64,000 nt of DNA from Kibdelosporangium philippinense (GTDB lineage: Bacteria; Actinomycetota; Actinomycetes; Mycobacteriales; Pseudonocardiaceae): the NCBI RefSeq assembly GCF_021390435.2, contig NZ_JAJVCN010000003.1, forward strand, positions 1,059,501-1,123,500, given 5' to 3'. Both the position numbers and the translations under genes were made by a program. Below, in pieces: positions 1 to 9,300 of this stretch. The notes under the pieces were generated by a model. It was not told where the DNA came from. It worked only from the letters and a program-made list of their open reading frames with translations, and searched no databases. Position 1 is the stretch's first letter; each line of letters opens with the position of its first letter.

Positions 1-428
1 ACGAGGATCTGGCCGAACGTGTCCGACCGGATCAATCCACGGTTCACCAGCGACCGGCGGATCGCAACGATCGAGGAATGCCTGCGCAGCAACAATTTCA
101 CCAGGCTGGCTTTGCCTCGGCCGCGCCGCAGCGAATGCAAAACGGCTTGTTCCAGCGAAGTCCGGGGCGGCCTGCCCGTCGCGTGCAAGGTCCCGGATCG
201 CTCCACGCGCAACGCGCCGGTTTGCAGGAGCTGCGCGATGGCGACGTCGACAACGCGGAACGGACCACCGCGCAGGAAGGCAACTTCCTCCACTGTGACC
301 GGTCCGGTTGGACGTTCACGCGGCCACATCACCTTGCGCAGCAGAAGGCCCATGACGAAGGCGGCGAGAACGCCACCGGCATAAAGCCAGAGGAAGAGCG
401 GACCGGAAATACCCCAAGGATCAGTCAC
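1..428 (-). CDS. TIGR04222-type membrane protein, truncated by window edge
   Basis: The reverse strand reads from a GTG at 428 through 142 codons and leaves the window before any stop. It begins MTDPWGISGPLFLW, with one membrane helix near residues 10-28. A TIGR04222-like segment follows, containing VEEVAFLRGG, then a winged-helix-like part and a repeat of the pattern LIRSDTFGQ. The same order of elements occurs in the neighbouring 245-residue gene upstream, so the two are tandem paralogues 54 nt apart. The family is known as short membrane proteins of unknown role in actinomycetes. The GTG was chosen because it is the first start that precedes the hydrophobic segment; no ATG serves. Function is unknown. 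Confidence 0.7.
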   Translation of the reverse strand, partial: MTDPWGISGPLFLWLYAGGVLAAFVMGLLLRKVMWPRERPTGPVTVEEVAFLRGGPFRVVDVAIAQLLQTGALRVERSGTLHATGRPPRTSLEQAVLHSLRRGRGKASLVKLLLRRHSSIVAIRRSLVNRGLIRSDTFGQIL

Positions 429-482
429 TGCCGCCAACTTCCCACGCAGCCGAAGGACTCCGGGCCGGAAGATCCCCGCATC

Positions 483-1220
483 TCAGTCACCGCCACCACA
501 CCCTCCACCACAACCGCTGTCCCCGCCACAGCCGTTGGTGCTGCCCCCGTCATTCGGCTTCGCCGACGGTCCAAGCGCAGCCGCGACAACGGGATCAGGA
601 AAAGCCTCCAGCCCGCCGAGCGCGACCAAACCACCGGCACCGGCGAGCGTAACTGTCCTGAGCAGACTTTTCGCGGCTTTGCTGAGGGAGTACCGATCCG
701 GCATCGATAGCCTCATCAGCCCTGTGTAACCAGTAGCGACGAGCAACGCCCACCCGATAGGCCCAGCTTCGGCAAGCACCGGGCTTTCGATTCCGATCAC
801 CAGCAGCACCACAAACGGCAGCACTATCACCAGTTTCTGGCCGATGTTCTCGCTGCGCAGCATTCCTTGTTTCCGAAGGACGTCCGGCACGTCCGTATCG
901 GCACGACGTAATTCTTGCCGCAGGAAATCAATCGATACCGGCCGAGGCCCCGCGTGCTCGAGGATTCGCTCTTCCAGAGCAGTCCAGCCAGGCTTGCCCG
1001 TGGCTCGAAGCGATCCACTGTGCTGGACGCGCAGGGCACCACGCTCGATCAGGTCCGCAACCGCGGACTCGATCATCCGGTTCGTTCGACCAGCAAGGAA
1101 GGCGATCTCGGCGAGCCCAAGCGGGAGACCAGAGCGCGTTGGCGCCGTCGCCCAGAACCAGTGGCGCACCGCCATGCTGACGGCGAGCGCGATCAGAAAA
1201 GCGATTCCATAAACCAGCAA
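483..1220 (-). CDS. TIGR04222 domain-containing membrane protein
   Basis: A 245-residue protein starting at a TTG. It has an N-terminal membrane helix (residues 2-18), a cytoplasmic winged-helix-like region with the family pattern LAEIAFLAGRTNRMIE (about 37-52), two or three further helices around 125-165, and a C-terminal tail rich in glycine and cysteine (GCGGDSGCGGGCGGGD). The TTG is supported by a strong Shine-Dalgarno sequence (GGGGAGGAA) five bases upstream. That Shine-Dalgarno sequence lies inside a perfect 13-bp stem, described separately. It is the upstream member of a tandem pair with the gene that leaves the window. TIGR04222 proteins have no assigned biochemical role. The Cys-rich tail might bind metal, which is a guess. 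Confidence 0.85.
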   Translation of the reverse strand: MLVYGIAFLIALAVSMAVRHWFWATAPTRSGLPLGLAEIAFLAGRTNRMIESAVADLIERGALRVQHSGSLRATGKPGWTALEERILEHAGPRPVSIDFLRQELRRADTDVPDVLRKQGMLRSENIGQKLVIVLPFVVLLVIGIESPVLAEAGPIGWALLVATGYTGLMRLSMPDRYSLSKAAKSLLRTVTLAGAGGLVALGGLEAFPDPVVAAALGPSAKPNDGGSTNGCGGDSGCGGGCGGGD

Positions 1221-1225
1221 AGAGG

Positions 1226-1254
1226 TTCCTCCCCAGCCAGCGGCTGGGGAGGAA
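1226..1254 (-). promoter_or_regulatory. 13-bp perfect stem-loop sequestering the TIGR04222 ribosome binding site
   Basis: Reading the minus strand, TTCCTCCCCAGCC, a 3-nt loop and GGCTGGGGAGGAA form a perfect 13-bp hairpin. It begins 7 nt after the chitinase stop codon (1262). The 3' arm contains the only good Shine-Dalgarno sequence of the downstream gene, whose TTG start follows 5 nt later. The element may end chitinase transcription, or hold the downstream ribosome site closed until it is opened. There is no long U-tract, only CCTCTTTG, so classical intrinsic termination is not clear. Confidence 0.6.
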
Positions 1255-1261
1255 GTACCAC

Positions 1262-2434
1262 TTACTTCTTGAAGGGGGAAGACATCGCGGTCAGCAGCGA
1301 ATGCGACGAGTCGTCATCGGACAGTTCCCACATGAACGTGCCGACCAGCCCCGCTTTCTTCGCGAATTCTGCCTTGATCGCGATCGACCTGGGGTTTTCG
1401 TAGCTCAGGAATTTCCGCTCGGCCGCGTTGTAGAGCCACGGCGCCTGCGCGGTCGGGTGCCAGAACTCTTTCCATGCCTCATTGGGCAGCAGATCCCGCT
1501 TGATCGTGCCCCATCCGCCTGGCCAGAAGGCCGACCCATAGCGCTGGTACAAACCGTTCTGCGAACCCGGCTGGTCGACGATGAAACCCCTGCCGTAGAA
1601 GGGAACACCGAGCACCATCTTCGTGCCGGGCACGCCGTGGCGCTTGTAGTACTCGACCGCCGAGGTCACGTTGTTCCAGCGCCGCATCGGCTGGGCGAGC
1701 GGGTCGTCAGAAACTTCACGCATCGGCGCGTTGAAGGTCGACACGGACGAGAAACCGGTGCCCATGTCGTAGGTCATCACGTTGATGAAGTCCATGACCT
1801 TGGCCAGCTCACTGAGTTCGAAGCTCGCCGCCGGGTCGTATGGGCCGTCGGTCTGCAGCCTGCCGGTCGGCAGGGCGCCGGTCACGAGCTTGCCTGGACC
1901 GAGCTGCCGGCGGAATTCCTTGGTCAGCAGGGTCATGTTCCGCTTGTCTTCCGGGCGGTCGGTGATCTCGGTCGGACCGCCGTAGACCGGGAACTCCCAG
2001 TCGATGTCCACGCCGTCGAAGCTGCCGCGGTACTGCCCGAAGAACATGTCCACGCACGACTTCACGAACGCCGCCCGCGAGGCCGGGGTCAGCGTCGCGT
2101 CGGAGAATCCGCCAGCGCCCCAGCCGCCGATGGAGATCATCGACTTCAGGTGCGGGTGCTTCTTCTTCAGCTCGGCCAGCGCGGCGAAGTCGGCCGGGGC
2201 GCCCGAGCCGACGACGCACTTGCCGTTCTCGATCGTGGAGAACGCGTAGAACAGGTGCGTGATGCGGTCGACGGGGATCTGGGAGACCGGATAGCTCTGG
2301 CTGTTCCAGCCCGCGTAGTAGGCACCAATGATCGGCTTTGGCGCGGCCGAGGCCGTGCTCACCCCGGTCAGCACGCCTACGACCGTCAGAACTGCGAGCG
2401 CTAACGCACGCAAAGGGGACACAAGGGAAGTCAC
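1262..2434 (-). CDS. secreted GH18 chitinase
   Basis: A 390-residue glycoside hydrolase family 18 protein that hydrolyses beta-1,4 GlcNAc linkages in chitin outside the cell. The first 30 residues form a Sec signal peptide (hydrophobic core LALAVLTVVGVLTGV, likely cleavage after ASA). The catalytic motif DGVDIDWEFP near residues 140-150 matches DxxDxDxE, with the final Glu as acid catalyst. SIGGWG (conserved strand 3), MTYDMG and a C-terminal MWELSDDD are typical for the TIM barrel. There is no carbohydrate-binding or linker domain, so it is a catalytic-domain-only enzyme. It lies downstream of cobD with 111 nt between, in which alternative RNA hairpins can form. Confidence 0.93.
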   Translation of the reverse strand: MTSLVSPLRALALAVLTVVGVLTGVSTASAAPKPIIGAYYAGWNSQSYPVSQIPVDRITHLFYAFSTIENGKCVVGSGAPADFAALAELKKKHPHLKSMISIGGWGAGGFSDATLTPASRAAFVKSCVDMFFGQYRGSFDGVDIDWEFPVYGGPTEITDRPEDKRNMTLLTKEFRRQLGPGKLVTGALPTGRLQTDGPYDPAASFELSELAKVMDFINVMTYDMGTGFSSVSTFNAPMREVSDDPLAQPMRRWNNVTSAVEYYKRHGVPGTKMVLGVPFYGRGFIVDQPGSQNGLYQRYGSAFWPGGWGTIKRDLLPNEAWKEFWHPTAQAPWLYNAAERKFLSYENPRSIAIKAEFAKKAGLVGTFMWELSDDDSSHSLLTAMSSPFKK

Positions 2435-2481
2435 TACCCGATCTTCCCGGCTGTAGCCGCCCGTGCACAGTGGGTAGGCGA

Positions 2482-2547
2482 GATTTTGCCGTGAGGGGCT
2501 AGTTACGCGCGTTAGACGCCGTGAAGGTGACCTTCACGGCAAAAATC
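2482..2547 (-). promoter_or_regulatory. competing hairpins between cobD and the chitinase gene
   Basis: On the minus strand, arm A (GATTTTTGCCGTGAAGG, 2547-2531, overlapping the cobD stop) can pair with arm B (CCTTCACGGC, 2527-2518). This makes a perfect 10-bp hairpin with a 3-nt loop. Arm A can also pair with arm C (CCTCACGGCAAAATC, 2496-2482), making a longer, slightly bulged stem. The two pairings exclude each other. The compact hairpin is the likely end of the cobD transcript; the arrangement also resembles an attenuator ahead of the chitinase gene. Confidence 0.45.
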
Positions 2548-3526
2548 AGCGCCTGCTGAACAGGGCCAGGAACGCGGACGCCGCGCCTGCCAAACCGCCG
2601 ACCACTCGGGAAAGTTCAACCGCACGTGTGACATGCCCCGCGTCAGGACTACGCCCCGTTCCGAGAACCGGCCGTTCCTCCACACCGTGCCGGTAAACGG
2701 TTCGCCCACCCAGGCGAATTTCCAGCGCGCCCGCGAAAGCCGCCTCGACCCGGCCCGCGTTCGGGCTCGGGTGCGCCTTCGCGTCACGCTGCCAAGCCCG
2801 CCAAGCACCCTGCGCCGAGCCGCCGACCACCGGCGCGCCAGCCACGGTCAAAGCCGCGGCGGCACGTGCAGGCACGAAGTTCACGACATCGTCCAGCCGA
2901 GCTGACGCCCAGCCGAAATTGCGGTACCTCGGCGAACGATGGCCGACCATGGCGTCCATCGTGTTCACGGCCCGGTACCCAAGCAGCCCAGGAACACCGA
3001 AGACAGCACCCCAGAACAGGGGCGCGACGACAGCGTCCGATGTGTTCTCCGCCACGGATTCGACGGTCGCGCGAGCCAAAGCGATCGCGTCCAATGCCTG
3101 CGGGTCACGGCCGCACAGGTTGGGCAAACGCTTGCGCGCAGCATCGACATCACCGGCGTCCAGCTCACGGCCCATCGACGTGCCCTCGTGGGCCAGCGAC
3201 TTCCCGCCAAGCGCGATCCAGGTCGCGGTCGCGGTGGTCAACACACGCAACAACGGGTGACGCCGCCCGATGCGTTCCGCCGCAACGCCGACAGCCACAG
3301 CCGAGCCGGCCAGCACGCCCGTGTACACCGCGCCAGGCACCTTGTTGTCCCGGTAAACCAGCTGCTCAAGACGCTGCGCCACGGCACCGAACCCGGCAAC
3401 CGGATGACGCCTGCGTGGATCACCGAAAACACCGTCCGCGACAACACCCAGCAGCAGCCCGACTGCCCTACCCGCGGTCACCAATCCTCCCAGCCTCACC
3501 CCTCTACAGAACCGTAGCGCCGCCAA
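2546..3526 (-). CDS. cobD: adenosylcobinamide-phosphate synthase CobD/CbiB
   Basis: A 326-residue membrane protein of the CobD/CbiB family, which attaches the aminopropanol arm to cobyric acid late in cobalamin synthesis. Hallmarks are the N-terminal DGVFGDPRRRHPVAGFG, the central SVAENTSDAVVAPLFWG, and YRAVNTMDAMVGHRSPRY. Several hydrophobic helices place it in the membrane. The reading frame opens at 3526, but a GTG at 3481 (then TAGRAVGLLLG) would start the protein just before its first helix, giving 311 residues, and may be the real start. It is divergent from the JetA gene, with only 30-75 nt for both promoters. No other cobalamin genes are nearby except the CbiX-type chelatase at 45 kb, which serves siroheme. 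Confidence 0.93.
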   Translation of the reverse strand: MAALRFCRGVRLGGLVTAGRAVGLLLGVVADGVFGDPRRRHPVAGFGAVAQRLEQLVYRDNKVPGAVYTGVLAGSAVAVGVAAERIGRRHPLLRVLTTATATWIALGGKSLAHEGTSMGRELDAGDVDAARKRLPNLCGRDPQALDAIALARATVESVAENTSDAVVAPLFWGAVFGVPGLLGYRAVNTMDAMVGHRSPRYRNFGWASARLDDVVNFVPARAAAALTVAGAPVVGGSAQGAWRAWQRDAKAHPSPNAGRVEAAFAGALEIRLGGRTVYRHGVEERPVLGTGRSPDAGHVTRAVELSRVVGGLAGAASAFLALFSRR

Positions 3527-3556
3527 GATCAGCGCTAGAAGCTAGGGTGCTGAGCC

Positions 3557-5110
3557 GTGAACCCCGAGCAGCAGGACCGAGCGGCCGAAGCCGCAGCGCG
3601 CTCGAACACCGACCGGCTCGGGCTGTACGCGTATCTGCAGGCCAGGGAGCACAAGGCGACGTACCTGGCGATCATGCGGCTGTTCACCGCGACCTTGCTC
3701 GCCGACCTTTCCGCAGGTGACGTGGCCGCGGCGCTGGCTCCGGCGGAGCGCGACGGCACGGTCGAACGCGGCGAGTCGCGCATCGAGAACGTGATCACGC
3801 GCCTGAAGCAGCTGGTCGAATGGGGCAACCTGGTACAGGGCCGCCGCGAGGTGGTTGCCGCGAGCATCGCCGAGTTCCAGCACGGCAGCGTCCGCTACCA
3901 GGTCAGCAAGCTGGCCGTGCGCGTCCAGCGTGACGTGGACGAGCTGCTGCGGGTCCCGGAAGGCGCTCGTGAGGTGTCCCGCGAGCTGCTGCCCGCGATC
4001 GAGCGTGGCCTGAGCCAGCTCGGCAAGTCGCTGTCGGCAGCGGTCAGCCAGGAACAGCGCGACGCCGAGTCCGCCGCCGCCCAGCGCGCCCGTGAGCTGC
4101 TGTCCGAGCAGGTCACCACGCTGTTCCTGCAGCACGCCGAGCTCGCCGCGACGGTCCGTGACTTCTACGCCTACCTCGGCCAGGTCGTGACCCGTCATCA
4201 CCTGGCGGCCGACGAGATCTCCGGGTTCCGCAACCTGCTGGTCGAGTACATCCAGAAGGTGGTCGAGGACGTCCTGCGGCAGACCCCGGCCATCGCCGAG
4301 CACCTGACCGGACGCTTCGCCGCTGCCCGTCCTGAGCTGCTCAGGCTCCTTGGCCCGACTGAAGGCCTTGGTCCCGCTGTCGAGCGCGCCAGGGGCCGTA
4401 GCGCGGCGGACTGGCAGGAACTGACGGACTGGTTCGTCGACCGCCCGGGGCGCCCCTCGCAGGTCACAGTGCTGCGCGAGGCAACGGCACGCGCGATCGG
4501 TTCATTGCTCGCGAGCGTCAAGCGTGCGACGGCCGGTGGCGGGTTGTTGCCCGGGCGCCGCGCGGAGTTGCTCAAGCTCGCCAAGTGGTTCGACGACAGC
4601 AAGCCCGCTGAGGCCGCGCAGATGTACGCGGCCGCGTTCGGTATGTACTCGTCACGGCACATCCTGCCCGCGCCTGAGCACGACTCGGACGACGAGCGCA
4701 CGCCGTGGAGCGAAGGCCCGGTCTGTGACGTGACGGTCAGCGTGCGAAGCCGTAGCGACCGCGGCGCGCGCGGCCGTACCTCGCGGATCATGGACGACCC
4801 GATCACCGAGCAGTCGCTGTTGGCCGACGCCCGGCGCGCGGACGAGCTCAGGGCCGCTGACGTGGCCGAACTTGCCGCAGCGGCGCCGAAACTGCACGAA
4901 ACGACCTTGTCGCCCGGCGCGCTCGGCGTGCTGTGCGAACTGCTGACCATGGCGATGGCGCAACGGGAGAGTTCACAGGACGCCGGTTCGGCCGAGGACC
5001 AGGTCCGCGGCCTGACCGTGCGGATCGAGTACGCCGAAGGCGAGACCGCGACCGTCCGGTCGACCGGTGGAACGTTGACATTGCGCGATTCCCGGCTGGT
5101 GGTGGGATGA
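3557..5110 (+). CDS. jetA: Wadjet type II JetA-like protein (TIGR02677)
   Basis: A 517-residue protein of the TIGR02677 family. In Wadjet systems this is the kleisin-like (MukF-like) part of an SMC-type complex that senses and disables plasmid DNA. Visible family features are the N-terminal LGLYAYLQAREHKATYLAIMR and RLKQLVEWGNL segment, a long helical middle (residues 100-260) with EISGFRNLLVEYIQ, and a C-terminal region joined through an acidic linker. The start is GTG at 3557. It overlaps the next gene by four bases (ATGA), so the three genes are translationally coupled. The set matches JetA-B-C of type II Wadjet, but no JetD follows the operon. Confidence 0.85.
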   Translation: MNPEQQDRAAEAAARSNTDRLGLYAYLQAREHKATYLAIMRLFTATLLADLSAGDVAAALAPAERDGTVERGESRIENVITRLKQLVEWGNLVQGRREVVAASIAEFQHGSVRYQVSKLAVRVQRDVDELLRVPEGAREVSRELLPAIERGLSQLGKSLSAAVSQEQRDAESAAAQRARELLSEQVTTLFLQHAELAATVRDFYAYLGQVVTRHHLAADEISGFRNLLVEYIQKVVEDVLRQTPAIAEHLTGRFAAARPELLRLLGPTEGLGPAVERARGRSAADWQELTDWFVDRPGRPSQVTVLREATARAIGSLLASVKRATAGGGLLPGRRAELLKLAKWFDDSKPAEAAQMYAAAFGMYSSRHILPAPEHDSDDERTPWSEGPVCDVTVSVRSRSDRGARGRTSRIMDDPITEQSLLADARRADELRAADVAELAAAAPKLHETTLSPGALGVLCELLTMAMAQRESSQDAGSAEDQVRGLTVRIEYAEGETATVRSTGGTLTLRDSRLVVG

Positions 5111-6333
5111 GACTCAGTGCGGCTGACCCGCTCGACGGGCTGGCGGATATCGACGCGGCGAACGTGGTCCGCTGCGCCCGGACGCTGCTGCGCAGGCCGT
5201 TGCTGCGGCTCGGCGGGCCGGACGGCGAACTGCTTCCGTTGGTGTACCGGCATCGTGTGGTGCTCGGCGAGATGTTCACCGCGATGCTCGGCTACCGGCT
5301 GGTCGTGGAACGCAAGTTCGCGCGGCTCTACAAAGCCGGTCCCGGCGAGGATTCCACCCGAGGGGTCCAGGAACTCTCGCCGCGCGGCTACGCGTACGTG
5401 GCGTTGACCATGGCGGCGCTGACCGGCACGGGACGTCAGGTTCTGTTGTCCCGTCTGGTATCGGACGTCCGTGCGGCCGCGATCGAAGCCGGGATGCAGG
5501 TCGTGGACACGATCGCCGACCGGCGCGCTTTGACTGCGGCGCTACGGCATCTGGTGTCGTTGGGCGTGCTCACCGAGACCGAGGGCACGGTCGGTTCGGC
5601 GACCAGTTCCGAGGCGCCTGCCGAGGCGTTGATCACAATCGAGACCGACCTGCTCGGCCAGCTGCTCGCCGGGCCGGTCAGTGACGCGCAGGACGCCGGG
5701 CATCTGGTGACGCTGGCGGCCAGGACCGCGCCGCGCCGCGTGGACTTCCAGGTGCGTAGGAAAATCGTCGAAACACCGGTCGTGCTGTACGCCGATCTCG
5801 CCGAGGACGAGCGGGAATGGCTGCTGCGCAACCAGAGGCGCGAGTCGTACCTGCTTGAGCGGTGTTTCGGGCTGTACACCGAGACCCGGCTGGAAGGCAT
5901 CCTCGCGGCTGATCCTGAGGAGTACCTCTCGGATGTGATGTTCCCGGGTACCAGTACAGTCGCACGAATCGGGTTGCTCGCACTGCCCGATTTGCTCAGC
6001 AAAGACTCGGAAGAGTCTGAAGTGGACAGTGCTGGGCGTAGCCCGGTCACCGCCGACCGGGTTCGCGAGGTGTGCGAACGACTTGTGACCGACTACCCGG
6101 CCGCCTGGTCCCGCCAGGCAGCCGAGGATCTCGACGGGATTGTCACGGAGGTGCTGGCGCTGTTCGTCCATATGGGACTTGCAGTCGCCGACGGCGAGCG
6201 ATGGTGGCTGTCGCCCGCGGCGGCTCGATGGTGGCCGGAACCGGACGGCGATCCGGAGCGTGACATACCCGAGCCTGCGCCAGAACCCGAAGTTCCGGGA
6301 TGGTCATTGTTCGACGAGGAGGGCGGGGCATGA
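5107..6333 (+). CDS. jetB: Wadjet type II JetB-like protein (TIGR02678)
   Basis: A 408-residue TIGR02678 family protein, the MukE-like winged-helix partner of the Wadjet SMC complex. The ATG at 5107 overlaps the JetA stop and is followed by the family's ARTLLRRPLLR and LPLVYRHRVVLGEMF segments and then GYRLVVERKFARLYK. Further on are a predicted winged-helix region, and an acidic proline-rich C-terminus (EPAPEPEVPGWSLFDEEGGA). The open frame extends upstream of 5107 inside jetA, but the coupled ATG is far more likely the start. Its stop overlaps the JetC start by four bases. Confidence 0.85.
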   Translation: MRLSAADPLDGLADIDAANVVRCARTLLRRPLLRLGGPDGELLPLVYRHRVVLGEMFTAMLGYRLVVERKFARLYKAGPGEDSTRGVQELSPRGYAYVALTMAALTGTGRQVLLSRLVSDVRAAAIEAGMQVVDTIADRRALTAALRHLVSLGVLTETEGTVGSATSSEAPAEALITIETDLLGQLLAGPVSDAQDAGHLVTLAARTAPRRVDFQVRRKIVETPVVLYADLAEDEREWLLRNQRRESYLLERCFGLYTETRLEGILAADPEEYLSDVMFPGTSTVARIGLLALPDLLSKDSEESEVDSAGRSPVTADRVREVCERLVTDYPAAWSRQAAEDLDGIVTEVLALFVHMGLAVADGERWWLSPAAARWWPEPDGDPERDIPEPAPEPEVPGWSLFDEEGGA

Positions 6334-9300
6334 CGGATCGCTGGCGGTTGCACCGGGGCGGGATCGTCAACGTCTGGCAGTACGCCGAACAGACCTTCGA
6401 CTTCTCCGGCGGGCGCGCGATCTTCCAGGGCACCAACGGGTCCGGCAAGTCGCGAACGCTCGAACTGCTGCTACCCCTGTGCCTCGACGGTGACCTGCGG
6501 CAACTCGGGTCGAAGGGCTTCGACACGGTCAGCATCCGCAGGCTGATGCTCGACGACTACGACGGCGGCCCGAACCGAATCGGCTACGCCTGGGTCGAGC
6601 TCAAGCGCGAGGGACACACGCTGACCTGCGGTCTTGGCGTGAAGGCGTCCAAGACATCACAGCAGATCTCCGACTCGTGGCGGTTCATCACGCCACAGCG
6701 TGTCGGCATCGACTTCCAGCTCGCCGGACCTGACCGGGTGCCGCTGGGTTCCGCGCAGCTGCGTGAAGTCCTTGGCGCCGACTGTGTTCTGGAAGAGGCC
6801 GCGTTCCGGGCCAAGATCGCCGAGACGGTCTACGGCGTTCCCGCGGTCCGCTACGGCGACCTGCTGCACCTGCAGCGGACCCTGCGTAACCCGGACGTCG
6901 GCCTGAAGGTCCTCGAAGGCCAGCTCGAACAGATCCTGTCGGACGCGCTGCCGCCGTTGGACGCGGCCATGATCGAACAGCTGGCCACGTCGTTCGATGA
7001 CCTTGAGTCAATCCGCGAGAACATCACCCGCCTTGGCACGGCCGACAAGGCGCTGCGGACGTTCCTCAAGACCTACTCCGACTACGCGCTGGCCGGGCTG
7101 CGGACGTCGGCTGACAAGTTGAAGGCCAGCGAGGACAACGTCCGCAAGCTGGGCTCGCAGTCCAAGAAGCTGACCGTCGAGCTGGAGAAGGCACGCGCCG
7201 AGCGTGCCGAGGCCGAACGGGCCGAGCAGGAGCTGGAAGGCGGTGAGCAGCAGGCCGAGGAGACCATCGGCGCGTTGAAGGAGCTGCCCGCTTTCCGTGA
7301 CCTGCAAGACTTGCAGAGCCGCGAGAAGCTCGTGGCCGCCTCGCGTTCGGCCGCTTCGGCTGCGTTGGACGTGGCCAACAAGCAGCGCCTGGCCGAGGAC
7401 GCGGCCGTCGACGGCGTAGTACGGCTGTTGCGCCGATTGGCCCAAGACCTTGACTCCGCCGGGGAATTCGGCGAGTCGCTGCGGACCGCGTTGCAGTCAG
7501 CCGGTTTGGACACCACGCTGGCGCCGACATTGCCGCGCTTCGCCGAAAGTGAAAGCGAGACGATCACCGAGCGGGTTCGTGCGAAACCGGATCCCGAGGC
7601 CGAACCGCTGCCCATCGAGCGCAAGGTCCCGCCGCCCGTCACGGGCGACGAGCTGCTGACCTCGCTCACCGAGGCCGCCGAGCGCGCCGGTCGCGCGGCG
7701 AAGGAAGCAAGGCAGCGCAGCGCTTTGACGCTCGCGTTGCACCAACAGGCGTTGGAGCAGGAGAAGCAGGAGCAGCACGTCGAGACACTGCGGTCGTCGG
7801 CTCGTGCCGCCCAGTTGGAGGCGACCGAGGCGGCTGGTCGGCGTAACCAGGCCAACCAGGAGCTCGTGACCGAGTCCGACGTGTGGCTTGAGCAGGTACG
7901 TTCCTGGTCCACCGCTGGGCCGTTGACGTCCGCGAAGCCCGAACGGCAGTTGCAGCTGCCGTCCGTTGAGGACTTGCCGGCCAACCCCGCGCAGGCTCGT
8001 GAACTGACCACGGCCGCGCGCCAGTGGACCGCGCCTTTGGTTCAGACCGCGCGCGACGTCGCCCACACCGCGTCCCAGCGCCGCACCGAAACCCGTGACG
8101 CCATCGACGAACGGGACACCGAGCTCGCTGCTTTGCGCGCCGGTAAAGAACGTTCGCCCGCCACCACGGTGTCGCGCGATTCCGCCACCGGGGCCGCTTT
8201 CTACCAGCTGGTGGACTTCAAGGCGGACCTGTCCGAGGCCGACCGGGCCGGGCTTGAGTCCGCAATGGAGGCAAGCCGCCTGCTCAACGCGTGGGTGACG
8301 GTCGAGGGCTCGGTACCGGACCTTGAGGACGTGCTCGCTTCGCCTGGGGACGGTGTTCCCGGCGCGTCGCTGGCTGATGTGCTTGTCGCCGTTGATGTTC
8401 CGGACAGTTCCGTGCCAGCTTCCCGGGTGACGGCCCTGCTCAACGGCATTGGCCTCGGTGAGTCTTCGGCGTCGATGTCGCTGTCGGTCGACGGGCACTG
8501 GCGTGCGGGCACATTGCACGGCCGCGGCTCGAAACCGGCCGCCGAGTTCGTCGGCGCCGGGGCTCGTGCGGCTGGACGTCAGCGCCGGATTTCCGAGCTC
8601 GAAGAGGAACTCGCGTCGCTGCGGACCGAGTTGCAGGCCGCTGAAGAGCAGCAGCGCTCGGCGAATGACGTTGTCGCGGAATGGGAACGGCACCTGGAGA
8701 AGTTCCCCGGCGACGAGGAACTGATCGCCAAGCACACCCGGATGCGCACGGAACAGGAAGCGACCGAGCGCGCCAACAAGCACGCACAGCAGCTGCGTGA
8801 AGAGCACGACCAGATGCAGAACCGTTGGCAGGCAACAACTGCCGACCTTCTGCGGCAAGCAGGCGACGCGGGCCTTTCCCCGCGCTCCGAGGATCTGCGC
8901 CAGGCCCAGCAGGCCGCGGCCGAAGCTTTGGGCGCCGCCGAGCGTCTCGCCGAGGCATTGCGCCAGCGCTGCCGTGGCACGGTCGAAGACCTGGTCGACG
9001 CCACGCACCGGTACCACACGGCCGTGGCCGACCGGACCACCGCGGAGTCCGACGCGGACCAGCGCTGCGCCGAATACGCGGCCCAGGCAGGCACGTTGTC
9101 CGAGCTCACGGGTTCGGTGGGCGGCGAGGCCAAGGAGATCGCGGCCCGGTTGGCTGAGCTTGAGTCGTCGCGTAAGCAGATGCGGGTCTCGTTGAAGGAC
9201 ATCCGCGAGAAGATCACGGCTTTGCGTGAGCAGGCGGCGAAGCTGGACGCGCAGTTGGAAAGCGCGACTGAGCAACTGGCGTCGTCCGAGGAAATCCAGG

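Noticed and set aside
4933..5106. Upstream extension of the JetB-like frame
   Set aside because: It lies within jetA in another frame; the ATG at 5107 is stop-start coupled and matches the family start.
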